Below, in pieces: positions 31,278 through 42,251 of a stretch of 64,000 nt of DNA (positions within the stretch are counted from its first letter, which is position 1; each line of letters begins with the position of its first letter). Under the pieces are notes generated by a model. It was given only the letters and a program-made list of their open reading frames with translations, was not told where the DNA came from and searched no databases. The translations under genes and the position numbers were made by a program. The DNA comes from Beijerinckiaceae bacterium (GTDB taxonomy: Bacteria; Pseudomonadota; Alphaproteobacteria; Rhizobiales; Beijerinckiaceae). The stretch is from contig CANJVX010000002.1 in NCBI GenBank assembly GCA_947478405.1, positions 124,001 through 188,000 of the forward strand. Direction: 5' to 3'.

Positions 31278-32552
31278 TCACATGCCAACGGGGCGGCCAG
31301 CGACCGCCACCACCAGGTTCTTGTCTTTGAAGAGACGTGCGCCCACGCGCGTCATGTCCTCCAGCGTCACGCCCGCCACAAGCCGGTTGCGCTCGTCGAG
31401 CCAGGTCACGGGGAGCCCCTCAATCTGCAGATAGACAAGCTGACCTGCAATTTTTGTCGATGTGTCGAAACGCAGATCATAAGAGCCGATCAGATATTTT
31501 TGCGCCTTGTCGAGCTCATCCGCAGTCGGGCCATCAATGGCAAGTTTGCGGATTTCGTCTTCGATGACCGAAAGGGATTCAGCCGCACGTTCATTCTTGG
31601 TCGATGTGCCGCCGACAAACGTCGCTGTATGGCGATAGCTGACGATCTGCGAATGAACCGAATAAGCAAGCCCCCGCTTCTCGCGCACTTCCTTGAACAG
31701 ACGCGCCGAAAAAACACCGCCGCCCAGAATATGATTGAGCACCATGGCCGGGATATGATCGGGATCATGCAGATCGATGCCCGGCAGACCAAAGCGAATG
31801 GTCGATTGCGGGACATCGACATCAATTACCTTACGCTCACCGAGACCCTGCATGGTGATGGGCGCAATGGTATTGAGCATCGTCTTTTCTGGCAGATGAG
31901 CAAAGACATCATCCAGAAGAGCGGAGAGCTTTGCCGCATCAATGGCGCCTACAACCGCCACCTTCAAATCGCTGCGTTGCAGAACACGTGCATGCATGCC
32001 CACAATATCATCGCGCGTGATGGCGGCGACACTATCCTGCGTACCGCGCGAGGGGCGACCATAGGGATGGTTCGGGAACGCCAGCTCCCGCCAGGCTTTG
32101 CCTGCCAGCGCGTCAGGATCATTAGCTTCGTTGCGAAGCCCCGCGAGCATTTGCGAACGCACACGCTCAATCGCATCATTATCGAAACGCGGTTTGTTGA
32201 CGGCAAGCTTCAGCAAACCAAACGCCGCCTCAACATGACGCGTCATGCTTTTCAGGCGACCATGAAAGGTGTCGCTGTCAGATGAGAAAGAAATCTCGAT
32301 GGCTTTGTCATCAAGCGCATTGTGGAATGCGGAGGAATCAAGATCACCCGCCCCTTCATCCATGAGTCCTGCCATCATCGAGGCTGTGCCCATGAGCCCA
32401 TCCGCGTCTTGCGATGAGCCGCCCGTCAGCGCGAATTCCATCGCCACCAGCGGCACGGCATAATCTTCAACGAGCCAAGCTTCGATGCCGGCTTTGGTGG
32501 TCACATGCTGCACGCGCGCGGCGCGCGTGAGTGGTGTTTGCAGCGCATTCAT
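31278..32552 (-). CDS. M16 family peptidase-like protein (second subunit, lacks HxxEH)
   Basis: Start at MNALQTPLT; M16-like fold, VNKPRFDNDAIERVRSQMLAGLR, GGGVFSARLFKEVREKRGLAYSV. Confidence 0.88.
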   Translation of the reverse strand: MNALQTPLTRAARVQHVTTKAGIEAWLVEDYAVPLVAMEFALTGGSSQDADGLMGTASMMAGLMDEGAGDLDSSAFHNALDDKAIEISFSSDSDTFHGRLKSMTRHVEAAFGLLKLAVNKPRFDNDAIERVRSQMLAGLRNEANDPDALAGKAWRELAFPNHPYGRPSRGTQDSVAAITRDDIVGMHARVLQRSDLKVAVVGAIDAAKLSALLDDVFAHLPEKTMLNTIAPITMQGLGERKVIDVDVPQSTIRFGLPGIDLHDPDHIPAMVLNHILGGGVFSARLFKEVREKRGLAYSVHSQIVSYRHTATFVGGTSTKNERAAESLSVIEDEIRKLAIDGPTADELDKAQKYLIGSYDLRFDTSTKIAGQLVYLQIEGLPVTWLDERNRLVAGVTLEDMTRVGARLFKDKNLVVAVAGRPVGM

Positions 32553-32583
32553 GAGCGTTTCCGATTGTCGTGCAGCGCCCAAA

Positions 32584-33939
32584 TCACGCTGCAGCCTCTT
32601 CGTTCGTATTGTCACCCTTGGGCAACAGGAAGCCCGTGACCGCACGGCGGCGATCAAGCCATGTGGCGGCAGCTTGACGCACATCATCTGCACTGACGCC
32701 GTCCATACGCTCGGGCCAAGCGCGGATATCTTCCACACTCATGCCCGTCGTGAGCGCTGCGCCATACCAGCGCGCGAGCGAGGTCTGATTGTCCTGCGCA
32801 TAGATGGCGTCGGCCACGAGGCGCGTCTTGGCGCGGGCAAGATCTTCCTCGCGCACGCCCTTTTCGACCACTTCACCGATCACGCGCTCAATGGCGGCAT
32901 CAAGCTGTTCAAGCGTCACGTCGGGCGCGGGCATGGCATAGACCCAGAAGCGCGTCTCATCGAGCGCCGTACCCATGTAATAGCTCTCTGCCGCAACAGC
33001 GATCTTCTCTTCCATCACGAGGCGGCGGTAGAGCAGGCTTGTCGAACCACCCCCTAAGAGGTGGGCGAGCGCCTCCAAAGCCTCTGCCTCGCCCTTTTGC
33101 GCCGTGCGATAAGAAGGGACGAGATAGACCGTTTGATGCGCGGGCTGCTCAACCTTTTCATCCGTCAACGTTACGAGGCGATGGGCGCGCGGCTCTGGCT
33201 CACGCGGGCGCTTGCGAATAGGGGCTTCGCCACGCGCGGCGACCGGGCCGTAGATGCGGCCAGCCATCTCGCGCACTTCCTCTTGTGTCACATCGCCCGC
33301 GACAATGAGGATGGCATTTTCCGGCGTGTAGAAGCGATCATAATAATCAAGCGCATCCTGACGGCCGAGATCTTCGATCTCATGCTGCCAGCCGATGATC
33401 GGCTTGCCATAGGTATGATGCGAGAACAACGTGGCCTGAACGGTTTCATGCAATTGTGCGGATGGATCGCTATCGGTGCGCATGCGGCGCTCTTCAAGAA
33501 CCACGTCGCGCTCGGGCGCGACAATCTCATCTGTCAGGACGAGATTTTTCATGCGGTCAGCTTCATATTCCATCACCACCGGCAGATGGGCTTTGGGCAT
33601 GCGCTGAAAATAGGCTGTGTAATCATTCGAGGTGAAGGCATTTTCTTGGCCGCCGAGCTCGGCGACCAGTTCAGAAAATTTCCCCTTCGGATGCGCTTTC
33701 GTGCCCTTGAACATGAGATGTTCAAGAAAATGCGCAATGCCCGATTTGCCCGCCGGATCATCAGCCGAACCGTTGCGATACCAGACCATATGGGTCACGA
33801 CCGGCGCGCGATGATCTGGGATCACCACGACCTCCATGCCATTGTCGAGACGGAAATGGGAAATGGCCGGGCCCGAACCGCTGCTCGCAGACGATGCATC
33901 GGAAGGCGTGAGACCTGGGATAACCGACTGTCGTGCCAT
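32584..33939 (-). CDS. M16 family zinc peptidase
   Basis: GIAHFLEHLMFKGT (HxxEH) with downstream Glu; GGGSTSLLYRRLV. Confidence 0.92.
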   Translation of the reverse strand: MARQSVIPGLTPSDASSASSGSGPAISHFRLDNGMEVVVIPDHRAPVVTHMVWYRNGSADDPAGKSGIAHFLEHLMFKGTKAHPKGKFSELVAELGGQENAFTSNDYTAYFQRMPKAHLPVVMEYEADRMKNLVLTDEIVAPERDVVLEERRMRTDSDPSAQLHETVQATLFSHHTYGKPIIGWQHEIEDLGRQDALDYYDRFYTPENAILIVAGDVTQEEVREMAGRIYGPVAARGEAPIRKRPREPEPRAHRLVTLTDEKVEQPAHQTVYLVPSYRTAQKGEAEALEALAHLLGGGSTSLLYRRLVMEEKIAVAAESYYMGTALDETRFWVYAMPAPDVTLEQLDAAIERVIGEVVEKGVREEDLARAKTRLVADAIYAQDNQTSLARWYGAALTTGMSVEDIRAWPERMDGVSADDVRQAAATWLDRRRAVTGFLLPKGDNTNEEAAA

Positions 33940-34061
33940 GGGCGCCCGATCGATGGTTGGAACAAAACCGCCGCCTCAAGGATCACCCCCGGGCGGCGGC
34001 AGAAACGAATATAGGATCAAAGGGGATGAAAATTCACCCCCATCATATCACGAAGGCCTGA

Positions 34062-34754
34062 TCACTGATCTTCCCGACGACGCGAATCCTGAATGGCCTG
34101 AACGCGGGCGTCGGAGATATCGTCCTCTTTTTTCACTTCGAATGTATATTTCTGAACGGTCGTCGGCTTGCGATAGCCGGACGGGGGCTCGGTCAGTGAC
34201 TTGCGCGGCGGCTCCTTGCCTGCCTCCAGAATGATCTTGTCATCCGTACCCGACGATTTGACACTGCGCAGCTCTTTCCAGAAGGCTTCCTGATTGCAGG
34301 GGCGCCCCAGCGGCTCATTACATTCCCGATCCGAGCCCGGCCCCTGCACCTTGCTGGTGCGAATGCGATCAAGCTCCGTGCGGCTGACCGGGTTCCAGAC
34401 CTCGTCCACGCGTTCCTTCGCATTTGCACGCTTCTCGGCCTCCTTGCGGGCTATTTCCTGATCCTTGGGCCAGGATTGCACACGCTTGGTGGCGGGCTCT
34501 TGGGGTGCCGGCAAAGCTTTGCGGTTTGATGGCACCACAAGCGGCGCGCGCTCGCGATATTGAATGGTCCCTTCGACAGGCTGGTCGCCCGGCAGGACCA
34601 GATCGAAAACGCTCTCAAGGACGCTGGCCTTGCCGTCATCCTCAAGTGCCAGCGCAGGCGCGCCGGAAAGCCCAAGCGAAAGAGCCAAGGCCGAAACGGC
34701 CAAGAGCCCGGTGCGAGAGAAGCAAGTCCCTGATTTCATGGCCATGTCCATCAT
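34062..34754 (-). CDS. Hypothetical secreted protein
   Basis: Signal sequence (LLAVSALALSLGLSGAPALA) then a charged, low-hydrophobicity domain; start uncertain among several Met. Confidence 0.65.
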   Translation of the reverse strand: MMDMAMKSGTCFSRTGLLAVSALALSLGLSGAPALALEDDGKASVLESVFDLVLPGDQPVEGTIQYRERAPLVVPSNRKALPAPQEPATKRVQSWPKDQEIARKEAEKRANAKERVDEVWNPVSRTELDRIRTSKVQGPGSDRECNEPLGRPCNQEAFWKELRSVKSSGTDDKIILEAGKEPPRKSLTEPPSGYRKPTTVQKYTFEVKKEDDISDARVQAIQDSRRREDQ

Positions 34755-34832
34755 CTGGTCACATTGTCCCGGCGATCGCGCGGGCCTGATCGGTCAAGCT
34801 GCCATGCCAAGGCGGCAAATTAGTGGCAGCCC

Positions 34833-35339
34833 TCAGGCCGAAGGCTTGGCGTCCGGGGACACGAGGGATTCATACAGAAGAAGACCGACCCCCGCAACGA
34901 TCCCAATGTCAGCAAGGTTAAAGACGTACCACGAGAAGCTGCCGACGTGGAAATGGAAGAAATCAGCCACCGCCCCATAGAGCGTCCGGTCGATGCCATT
35001 GCCGATGGCCCCACCAATGATGAGCCCGAGGCCAAGGCCTGAGAGCTTCGTGGTCGAGCGCCCGAGCCAGACGGCCAGAAACAGCGTCGCCGCCCCGGTC
35101 ACTGCCAACAGGCCATAGCGGCCGAGCTCCGTATTGGCCTCAAACAGCGAATAAGAGACGCCCTTATTCCAGGCCATGACGAGATCAAAAAAGGGCAGCA
35201 CCTGCACGGGCTGGCGGCTGGCAATGTCATAGACATCGAGCATCCAGAACTTATGCGCCTGATCAATGAGCAGCATCAGAAAAGCCGACACACCCCCGAT
35301 GAGGCGCGCCGCCGTCTGTGATGCCAGACCCACACTCAC
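34833..35339 (-). CDS. lspA: Lipoprotein signal peptidase (signal peptidase II)
   Basis: [27 protein letters not shown] and [14 protein letters not shown] motifs. Confidence 0.95.
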   Translation of the reverse strand: MSVGLASQTAARLIGGVSAFLMLLIDQAHKFWMLDVYDIASRQPVQVLPFFDLVMAWNKGVSYSLFEANTELGRYGLLAVTGAATLFLAVWLGRSTTKLSGLGLGLIIGGAIGNGIDRTLYGAVADFFHFHVGSFSWYVFNLADIGIVAGVGLLLYESLVSPDAKPSA

Positions 35340-38254
35340 AACCGCCCCGCCGCTTTCAACTCACGCAGAGCCTTGGCATCGCGCGGGCTTACATCGGGAT
35401 AATCCCTGTCCTGGCCGATCTTTTCCGAGATTTTCCACGAGCGTGCGCATTTGCGACCCTTGGCGAGCGCTGGCACGACGCCAACGCCAGCGACATCATC
35501 CAAAGTGAAGGCACCCTGCGGGGGGGGGGCTGCGCTGATCTCAATGTCAGAGGTGATGCAGATTTCGGCAAAGTCGAGGCCGTCGAGCACCGCGCGCAAA
35601 TTATTGTCGGCAATATAGACGACAGGTGCGGCTTCAAGCGAAGAACCGATGCGCTTTTGCGCGCGCTCAATTTCCAGCGCGCCCGTCACGACACGACGAA
35701 TGCTGCGCACCTTCTCCCACTTTTCTGCAAGCTGGGGCGCCAACCATTCACCGGGAACATCGGCAAATGTTTCCAGATGGACGGATGGACGATCCGCATA
35801 GCGCGACAGCCAGGCCTCTTCCGCCGTGAAGACGAGAATGGGCGCAAGCCACAAAGTCACCGCACGGAACATATCCTCAATGCAGGTGAGCGCAGCCAAT
35901 CGCGCAGGCGACGACAGCGGATCGCAATAGAGCGCGTCCTTGCGAATGTCGAAATAGAAGGCCGACAGGTCGGTGTTCAAAAACAGCGAAAGCTCCGAGA
36001 CCACTTTGCGATAATCATAGGTCTCATAAGCCTGTTTGATCACGCTGGAGAGTTCAGCGAGGCGATGCAGCATGAGCTTTTCCAGCTCGGGCATGTCGGC
36101 ATAAGTCACGCGCTTGGTGGCATCATAATGGGCGAGTGTGCCGAGCATCCAGCGCATCGTGTTGCGCAATTTGCGATAGGTCTCGACAAAGGTTTTCAGG
36201 ATTTCTTTGCCAATGCGCAGATCATCCGAATAATCGGCAGCCGCAACCCAGAGGCGCAAAATGTCAGCGCCGGAATCCTTGATGACATCTTGGGGCGCGG
36301 TGACATTGCCCAGCGACTTCGACATTTTCTGGCCCTTCTCGTCCAGAACAAAGCCGTGCGTCAGAACAATATCGAAGGGCGCGCGCCCGCGCGTGCCGCA
36401 GCTCTCCAGCAGTGACGACTGGAACCAGCCGCGATGCTGATCCGAGCCTTCGAGATACATGACCTGATCACGCCCGCCATCGACCTTGCGCTTGGTGCCA
36501 GACAGCCCAGGGAAATGCTTCGCATCTTCGAGCGTGTAGGTATGCGTCGAGCCTGAATCGAACCAGACGTCGAGCACGTCCATGACCATGTCATAATCTT
36601 TGGCGCGCGCGCCCAAAAAGCGCTCTTTCGCGCCTTCCTTGAACCAAGCGTCACCGCCCTCAGTTTCAAATGCTTCAGCAATGGCAGCATCAACCGCCTT
36701 GTCATGCAGAAGCTCTTTGGTTTCTTTGTGCACGAAGACGCAGATCGGCACGCCCCAAGCACGCTGGCGCGACATGACCCAATCCGGCTTGTTTTCAATC
36801 ATGCCGCGAATGCGGTTCTCGCCCGCGCCCGGCACCCATTGCGTCTTGCCAATGGCATCAAAGGCAACAGCACGCAGCGAGGTGCCAAGGTTGAATTCCT
36901 TGTCCATCGCAATGAACCATTGCGGTGTATTGCGGAAAATAACGGGCTTTTTCGAGCGCCAGCTGTGCGGATATTGATGTTTCAGGCGTCCACGCGCGAC
37001 CAAATTGCCGATCGTGATCAGCGATTGAATCACAGCTTCATTGGCATCACCCTTTTCACCCTTTTCGGTGATGACGCGCTTGCCTTCAAAGCCGGGGGCT
37101 TCTTTGGTGTAGCGGCTTTCATCATCAATGGTGAAAGGAATGCGCGTGTCGATGCCGCGCTCCGATAATTGACGGCCGCAGGCCATCCAGATTTCAAAAT
37201 CTTCGCGACCATGCGAAGGCGCCGTATGCACAAAGCCCGTGCCCGTATCATCGGTGACGTGATCGCCATCGAGCAGCGGCACATGGAAACGATAGCCAAG
37301 ACCAGCCAACGGATGCGCGCAGACGGTGGCTTTCAGATCGTCAGCGGAAACCGAGCTGATCTGCTTCAGCGAAATTTTGGCAGAAGCTGCGACCGCGTCG
37401 GCGAGCTTCAAAGCGAGCACATATTTTTCGCCAACAGCGGGGCCAAAATCGCGCTCATTGGCAGTCACTTCGAACACGCCATATTCGATCTTGTGCGAAT
37501 AAGAAATCGCGCGATTCCCCGGCAATGTCCAAGGCGTTGTTGTCCAGATGACAACATAGGCATTGGCAATCGGGCCTTCGAGGATCGGGAACTTCACCCA
37601 CACCATATCCGACTGGTGATCGTGATATTCGATCTCGGCCTCTGCAAGAGCGGTCTTTTCAACCACCGACCACATGACGGGCTTGGAGCCGCGATAGAGA
37701 AGTCCATTGTCTTTGAACTTCATAATCTCGCGCGCGATCTGCGCTTCGGCATGAAAAGCCATGGTCGAATAGGGATGATCCCAATCACCTGTCACACCGA
37801 GACGCTTGAATTCCTCGCGCTGCGTATCGAGCCATTTTTGTGCGAAGGCGCGGCATTCCTGACGGAATTCAACCACCGGCACTTCGTCTTTGTTTTTGCC
37901 CTTGGCGCGATATTGCTCTTCGATCTTCCATTCAATGGGAAGACCGTGGCAATCCCAGCCCGGCACATAATTGGAATCAAAGCCCAGCATTTGCTGGCTG
38001 CGCGTCACCATATCCTTCAGGATTTTGTTGAGCGCATGGCCGATGTGGATATTGCCATTGGCATAGGGCGGTCCGTCGTGCAGCACGAAGCGCGGACGAT
38101 TGGCCGAAGCCGCCCGGATGAGATTGTAGAGATCCATCGTCCGCCAGCGGGCGAGAAGCTCCGGCTCCTTCTGGGGCAGGCCCGCGCGCATCGGGAAGTC
38201 CGTGCGCGGCAGGAAAAGGGTCTGCGAATAGTCGGGGGCGGAAGACTCGGTCAT
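35336..38254 (-). CDS. ileS: Isoleucine--tRNA ligase
   Basis: Start [58 protein letters not shown]. Confidence 0.97.
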   Translation of the reverse strand: MTESSAPDYSQTLFLPRTDFPMRAGLPQKEPELLARWRTMDLYNLIRAASANRPRFVLHDGPPYANGNIHIGHALNKILKDMVTRSQQMLGFDSNYVPGWDCHGLPIEWKIEEQYRAKGKNKDEVPVVEFRQECRAFAQKWLDTQREEFKRLGVTGDWDHPYSTMAFHAEAQIAREIMKFKDNGLLYRGSKPVMWSVVEKTALAEAEIEYHDHQSDMVWVKFPILEGPIANAYVVIWTTTPWTLPGNRAISYSHKIEYGVFEVTANERDFGPAVGEKYVLALKLADAVAASAKISLKQISSVSADDLKATVCAHPLAGLGYRFHVPLLDGDHVTDDTGTGFVHTAPSHGREDFEIWMACGRQLSERGIDTRIPFTIDDESRYTKEAPGFEGKRVITEKGEKGDANEAVIQSLITIGNLVARGRLKHQYPHSWRSKKPVIFRNTPQWFIAMDKEFNLGTSLRAVAFDAIGKTQWVPGAGENRIRGMIENKPDWVMSRQRAWGVPICVFVHKETKELLHDKAVDAAIAEAFETEGGDAWFKEGAKERFLGARAKDYDMVMDVLDVWFDSGSTHTYTLEDAKHFPGLSGTKRKVDGGRDQVMYLEGSDQHRGWFQSSLLESCGTRGRAPFDIVLTHGFVLDEKGQKMSKSLGNVTAPQDVIKDSGADILRLWVAAADYSDDLRIGKEILKTFVETYRKLRNTMRWMLGTLAHYDATKRVTYADMPELEKLMLHRLAELSSVIKQAYETYDYRKVVSELSLFLNTDLSAFYFDIRKDALYCDPLSSPARLAALTCIEDMFRAVTLWLAPILVFTAEEAWLSRYADRPSVHLETFADVPGEWLAPQLAEKWEKVRSIRRVVTGALEIERAQKRIGSSLEAAPVVYIADNNLRAVLDGLDFAEICITSDIEISAAPPPQGAFTLDDVAGVGVVPALAKGRKCARSWKISEKIGQDRDYPDVSPRDAKALRELKAAGRL

Positions 38255-38313
38255 GTCTCTCAAGGGCTCTGGCGGAAGGCAAAAACGCGTGCTGGGCAAT
38301 AGCCCATTTTTTT

Positions 38314-38395
38314 CGTCATTGCGAGGAGCGAAGCGACAAAGTACCCAGAAGCACCACGTTAGGCTTCCGGATTGCATCGCTTCGTTCGAAATGAA
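38314..38395. repeat. Dispersed palindromic intergenic repeat
   Basis: cgtcattgcgaggagcgaagcgacaaagtacccagaagcaccacgttaggcttccggattgcatcgcttcgttcgaaatga. Confidence 0.8.
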
Positions 38396-38408
38396 GGATC
38401 GAGGCGGA

Positions 38409-39368
38409 TTAGGCGAGCAACGCCCGCGCCTCTTCCACATCCTTCTCGATCTGCGCCACCAGCGCCTCCAGACCGTCGAATTTCACTTCCGGGCGGATCC
38501 AGGCAGCAAAGCGCACATCCAGCGTCTTTCCATAGAGATCATCTTTAAAATCAAGAAGATAGATCTCAAGCCAGGGAGGGCCATTATCGACCGTCGGGCG
38601 ACGGCCCCAGCTGGCCACGCCATCGCGCACCACGCCATCCACCCTCACCCGCACGGCATAAATGCCGTAGCGCAGGCGGCAGGAGGGATCGAGAATGAGA
38701 TTGGCGGTTGGGAAACCAAGCTCGCGGCCAAGCTTCTGCCCATGCACGACCTCGCCGCTGACGACATAATCATGTCCCAGCAGAACGCGGGCCTTGGCGA
38801 CATCCCCCTCTTCCAGCGCTTTGCGCGTATCGGCTGAATGCACCGCTTCCGGGCTGCCATCGACATCAGCCAGAACTTTTTCGACCACTTTCACGCTAAA
38901 ACCATAGCGGGCACCCGCCTCTTTCAAAAAGGCGGGCGAGCCCTCGCGGCCTTTGCCGAAGTGGAAATCATAGCCCACCACTGCACCCGAAATCGCCAGC
39001 TGCTCCACCAAGACTTGGCGGACGAATTCCTCAGCCGCGAGCCCGGCCAAAGCCGCATCGAAATTGAGGACAAACATCGTCTCAAGCCCAAGGCCCGCCA
39101 GCAAAGCTCCCTTTTCGCGCTCGGGCGTCAGCCGGTAGATCACCGGCCTGCCGGCAAAATAATCTGCCGGATGCGGCTCGAAGGTTAGCACCGCACAGGG
39201 CTTGTTGAGCCGCGCTGCCGAAGCCTCAGCAGCCCGAACAACCACCGAATGGCCACGATGCACACCATCAAAATTGCCAATCGCCACGACAGCACCTTTC
39301 AGCGCTTTCGGCAGTCTTTCGAGATCTTTGATAACGGCAAGGCCGGAAACAGGCGGGAGTAGGGACAT
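38409..39368 (-). CDS. ribF: Bifunctional riboflavin kinase/FAD synthetase
   Basis: [50 protein letters not shown]. Confidence 0.95.
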   Translation of the reverse strand: MSLLPPVSGLAVIKDLERLPKALKGAVVAIGNFDGVHRGHSVVVRAAEASAARLNKPCAVLTFEPHPADYFAGRPVIYRLTPEREKGALLAGLGLETMFVLNFDAALAGLAAEEFVRQVLVEQLAISGAVVGYDFHFGKGREGSPAFLKEAGARYGFSVKVVEKVLADVDGSPEAVHSADTRKALEEGDVAKARVLLGHDYVVSGEVVHGQKLGRELGFPTANLILDPSCRLRYGIYAVRVRVDGVVRDGVASWGRRPTVDNGPPWLEIYLLDFKDDLYGKTLDVRFAAWIRPEVKFDGLEALVAQIEKDVEEARALLA

Positions 39369-39477
39369 GGCGGGCAAACTGCCGTGCAGGCCCTGCCCCG
39401 TCAAGGCTTACCCGCGCTCGGCGCGGGCTTTCGGTGGGCGCGGTGAACGTGACAACAACCCGAGTGGTGGCCCTGCC

Positions 39478-39560
39478 ATCATTTCGACGGAAGCGAAACA
39501 ACCCCGGGGCCACACGTGTGGCTTCTGGACTGCTCCGTCGCCTTCCTCCTCGCAAGGTCA
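39478..39560. repeat. Dispersed palindromic intergenic repeat, degenerate copy
   Basis: atcatttcgacggaagcgaaacaaccccggggccacacgtgtggcttctggactgctccgtcgccttcctcctcgcaaggtca. Confidence 0.65.
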
Positions 39561-39587
39561 AGGAAGAGCGTCAATGATAGCGAGTGT

Positions 39588-40481
39588 CTACCAGACAAGC
39601 TCGGGGATGGCCGCCAAAGGATGACGCGGATTTTCAACCAAGAACTGCTGATAGGCCGCCAGATCAAGCGCGCCGTTGGCATGCAATTCTTCGCGGTGAA
39701 TACCTTTGGTCACAAAGAGGGCATCAATGCCGAATTCAACCGCGCCAGCGACATCCGTGCGCATCGCATCGCCAATGGCCAGGATCCGCTCACGAGGCAC
39801 ATTTTGCCCGCGCGTCCGTTCGGCAAATGCCAGCGCCCGTTCATAGATCGGCGCAAATGGCTTACCCGCCTGAAACACGCGCCCCCCGCGCTCTTCATAG
39901 GCTTGCGCCAGAGCACCCGCGCAATAAATGAGCTGGTCACCGACATGCACGACAAGATCGGGATTGGCCGAAATCATATCGAGGTTTTTAGCGCGCATCA
40001 TCGCCATGCGGTCGGCATAATCTTCAGGCGCCTCAATGCGGTCATCACTGAGCCCGGTCACCACAACATAAGCCGCGTCTTCCAACGGCACGAGGCGCGG
40101 CTTAATCCCCGTCTGTTGATGCGAAATCTCAAACAAAGTGAAATCACGCTCGGGACCAATGTGATAGATCGGCGCGTCTTTGCGTTCAGCAATAAAAGCC
40201 AGCGTCACATCACCCGACGTTACCATGTCGTCGTATGCATCCTGCGGCACATGGAAACCCGCAAGCTGCTCGAGAATCGGCGGATTGGGGCGCGGCGCAT
40301 TGGTGATCAGGATCACCGTGCCACCGCCGCTGCGAAAGCGCTGCAAAGCCTCGCAAGCCGCCGGATAGCGCGCCTGGCCATTGTGCACGACACCCCAGAC
40401 ATCGCAGAACACGACATCATAGCGGCCATCGAATTCGGACAATCCGCGGGCAATGCGCGGTTCAGCGATTTTCTTCATCAT
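39588..40481 (-). CDS. TIGR01459-like HAD-superfamily hydrolase
   Basis: YDVVFCDVWGVVHNG; LITNAPRPNPPI; ILAIGDAMRTDVAGA. Confidence 0.88.
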   Translation of the reverse strand: MMKKIAEPRIARGLSEFDGRYDVVFCDVWGVVHNGQARYPAACEALQRFRSGGGTVILITNAPRPNPPILEQLAGFHVPQDAYDDMVTSGDVTLAFIAERKDAPIYHIGPERDFTLFEISHQQTGIKPRLVPLEDAAYVVVTGLSDDRIEAPEDYADRMAMMRAKNLDMISANPDLVVHVGDQLIYCAGALAQAYEERGGRVFQAGKPFAPIYERALAFAERTRGQNVPRERILAIGDAMRTDVAGAVEFGIDALFVTKGIHREELHANGALDLAAYQQFLVENPRHPLAAIPELVW

Positions 40482-40695
40482 GACCAAGGCGGCTAAAGCC
40501 ACCACCCCCAAGTGTCAAGCAAAGACCACACGGCTTTGCTGCACCGCACTCACAACTGTCATAATCCAACCAATTGGGACTCTCTGCTTAAACTTCGTGC
40601 AAATCCTAAGAGAGACTTGACCTTGTCCGGCTAGCTATGGAATCTCGGCTTCCGATCAGTCTTAAAAGAATCCGGAACTTTGGGAATTCCCACGG

Positions 40696-41577
40696 ATGAT
40701 GACAGCATCAGAAGCCGGCTCAAGCGAAGATCAACGCGGCAGCGCTTTAGTGCGCACGCTGTTGGCTGCCTGTTTTGCCTCTGCACTATTGGCAGCTCCG
40801 GCTTTTGCCGCTTCACCCGAAGAGACTGCCATCGAAGTGCAGGCTGAAACCTGCCCTGCCGGGCGCTCTATGCTCAAGCAACAGGCCAAGCTGAAAGATT
40901 TTGCCAAGCGCATTGCGGCAAAAGCCCCATTGAACATTCTCGCCATTGGCTCATCATCAACACGCGGAATTGGCGCCTCTTCGCCAGCCCATAGCTATCC
41001 TGTCCGCTTTGCCGAAGAAATGACGCAGCGTTTCCGCGCGCAAGTAGAAGTCGTGAACGCCGGTTTGAATGGCGAAACGGCTGATGCGACGCTCGCGCGG
41101 CTCGAAGAACGGGTGACTGCCGATCGTTTTGATCTGGTCATCTGGCAGGTCGGCACCAATGACGCCATGAAGGGCGGCGATGAAGAGGGCTTCCGCTCTT
41201 TTCTAAAGCGCGGCATTACCTTGGTGAAATCGCGCAAGATGGACCTCGTCCTTCTCGATCAACAGTTTTTCCTGACGATGAAAGATCCGGTTCGCTACGA
41301 GCGCTTCGTGAAAATCATCGAAATAGTCGCAGAAGAAGAGAACATTCCCGTACTCTCGCGCTACCGCCTGATGAAATTCTGGGCCGAGCGTGCACCACAG
41401 GATTTGCGCTCGATGCTGGCCTCCGATGGCTTTCACATGAGCGACCGCGGTTATTTCTGCCTCGCTACCGCCATGGGCCGCGCCATGGGCGATCTTGTCA
41501 CTGGCGCGCCGCAACTTGCCAATGAGATCACGCCTGCGATCACGGCATCTATGCCGCGCGCTTTGATGCGCCCCTAA
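40696..41577 (+). CDS. SGNH/GDSL-type hydrolase, secreted
   Basis: N-terminal signal segment; ILAIGSSSTRGIGAS (block I), VNAGLNGETADATLARL (block II), WQVGTNDA (block III), DGFHMSDRGY (block V). Confidence 0.87.
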   Translation: MMTASEAGSSEDQRGSALVRTLLAACFASALLAAPAFAASPEETAIEVQAETCPAGRSMLKQQAKLKDFAKRIAAKAPLNILAIGSSSTRGIGASSPAHSYPVRFAEEMTQRFRAQVEVVNAGLNGETADATLARLEERVTADRFDLVIWQVGTNDAMKGGDEEGFRSFLKRGITLVKSRKMDLVLLDQQFFLTMKDPVRYERFVKIIEIVAEEENIPVLSRYRLMKFWAERAPQDLRSMLASDGFHMSDRGYFCLATAMGRAMGDLVTGAPQLANEITPAITASMPRALMRP

Positions 41578-42251
41578 GGCGACACTTTCCCATCGACAAT
41601 ATGCAAACGCCGGTCGGCTTGCTCAGCCAGACCCGGGTCATGCGTGACCACCACAACTGACTTGCCCGATCCCGGCCCGCACATATCGCGTAAGATCCCC
41701 AAAACTTGGGCGCTCGACGCGCTATCCAGATTGCCCGTCGGCTCGTCAGCCAGCACGAGCTTGGGATCATTGGCCAGAGCGCGCGCAATGGCGACGCGTT
41801 GACGCTGCCCACCCGACATTTGTTCGGGCCGCTTATGCGCATGATCTCCCAAACCCAACGACGCCAGAATGTCGCTGGCATGTTTGCGGATTCTGGCATC
41901 GTCATAGCGCCCCAGCGCGCGCATCGGCAGAGCGACATTTTCCAGCGCGGAAAATTCCGGCAATAGAAAATGGAACTGAAAGACAAAGCCCAAAGTCTCA
42001 AGCCGCATGCGCGCCCGCGCCGTCTCATTCAGCTTGGATGTTGGTCGGCCGCCAATCGTCACCTCGCCAGCGCTCGGCACATCCAGCAGCCCCAGCAAAT
42101 AGAGCAAAGACGATTTGCCCGACCCCGAAGGGCCTGTGATGGCCAAAAATTCATCCGCATAAATATCCATATCAATGCCATTGATGAGCGTAGCTGGCAC
42201 TTCGCCGTACAGCACACGACGCAAACCGCGCGCTTCGACCAAAGCACTCAT
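41574..42251 (-). CDS. ABC transporter ATP-binding protein (LolD/MacB-type)
   Basis: Start MSALVEARGLRRVLYGEV; GPSGSGKSSLLYLLG; MSGGQRQRVAIARAL; LVLADEPTGNLD. Confidence 0.92.
   Translation of the reverse strand: MSALVEARGLRRVLYGEVPATLINGIDMDIYADEFLAITGPSGSGKSSLLYLLGLLDVPSAGEVTIGGRPTSKLNETARARMRLETLGFVFQFHFLLPEFSALENVALPMRALGRYDDARIRKHASDILASLGLGDHAHKRPEQMSGGQRQRVAIARALANDPKLVLADEPTGNLDSASSAQVLGILRDMCGPGSGKSVVVVTHDPGLAEQADRRLHIVDGKVSP

Noticed and set aside
35336-38440. Extended ileS start at 38440
   Set aside because: The first ~62 residues are translated from a palindromic intergenic repeat; the natural start is [11 protein letters not shown] at 38254.
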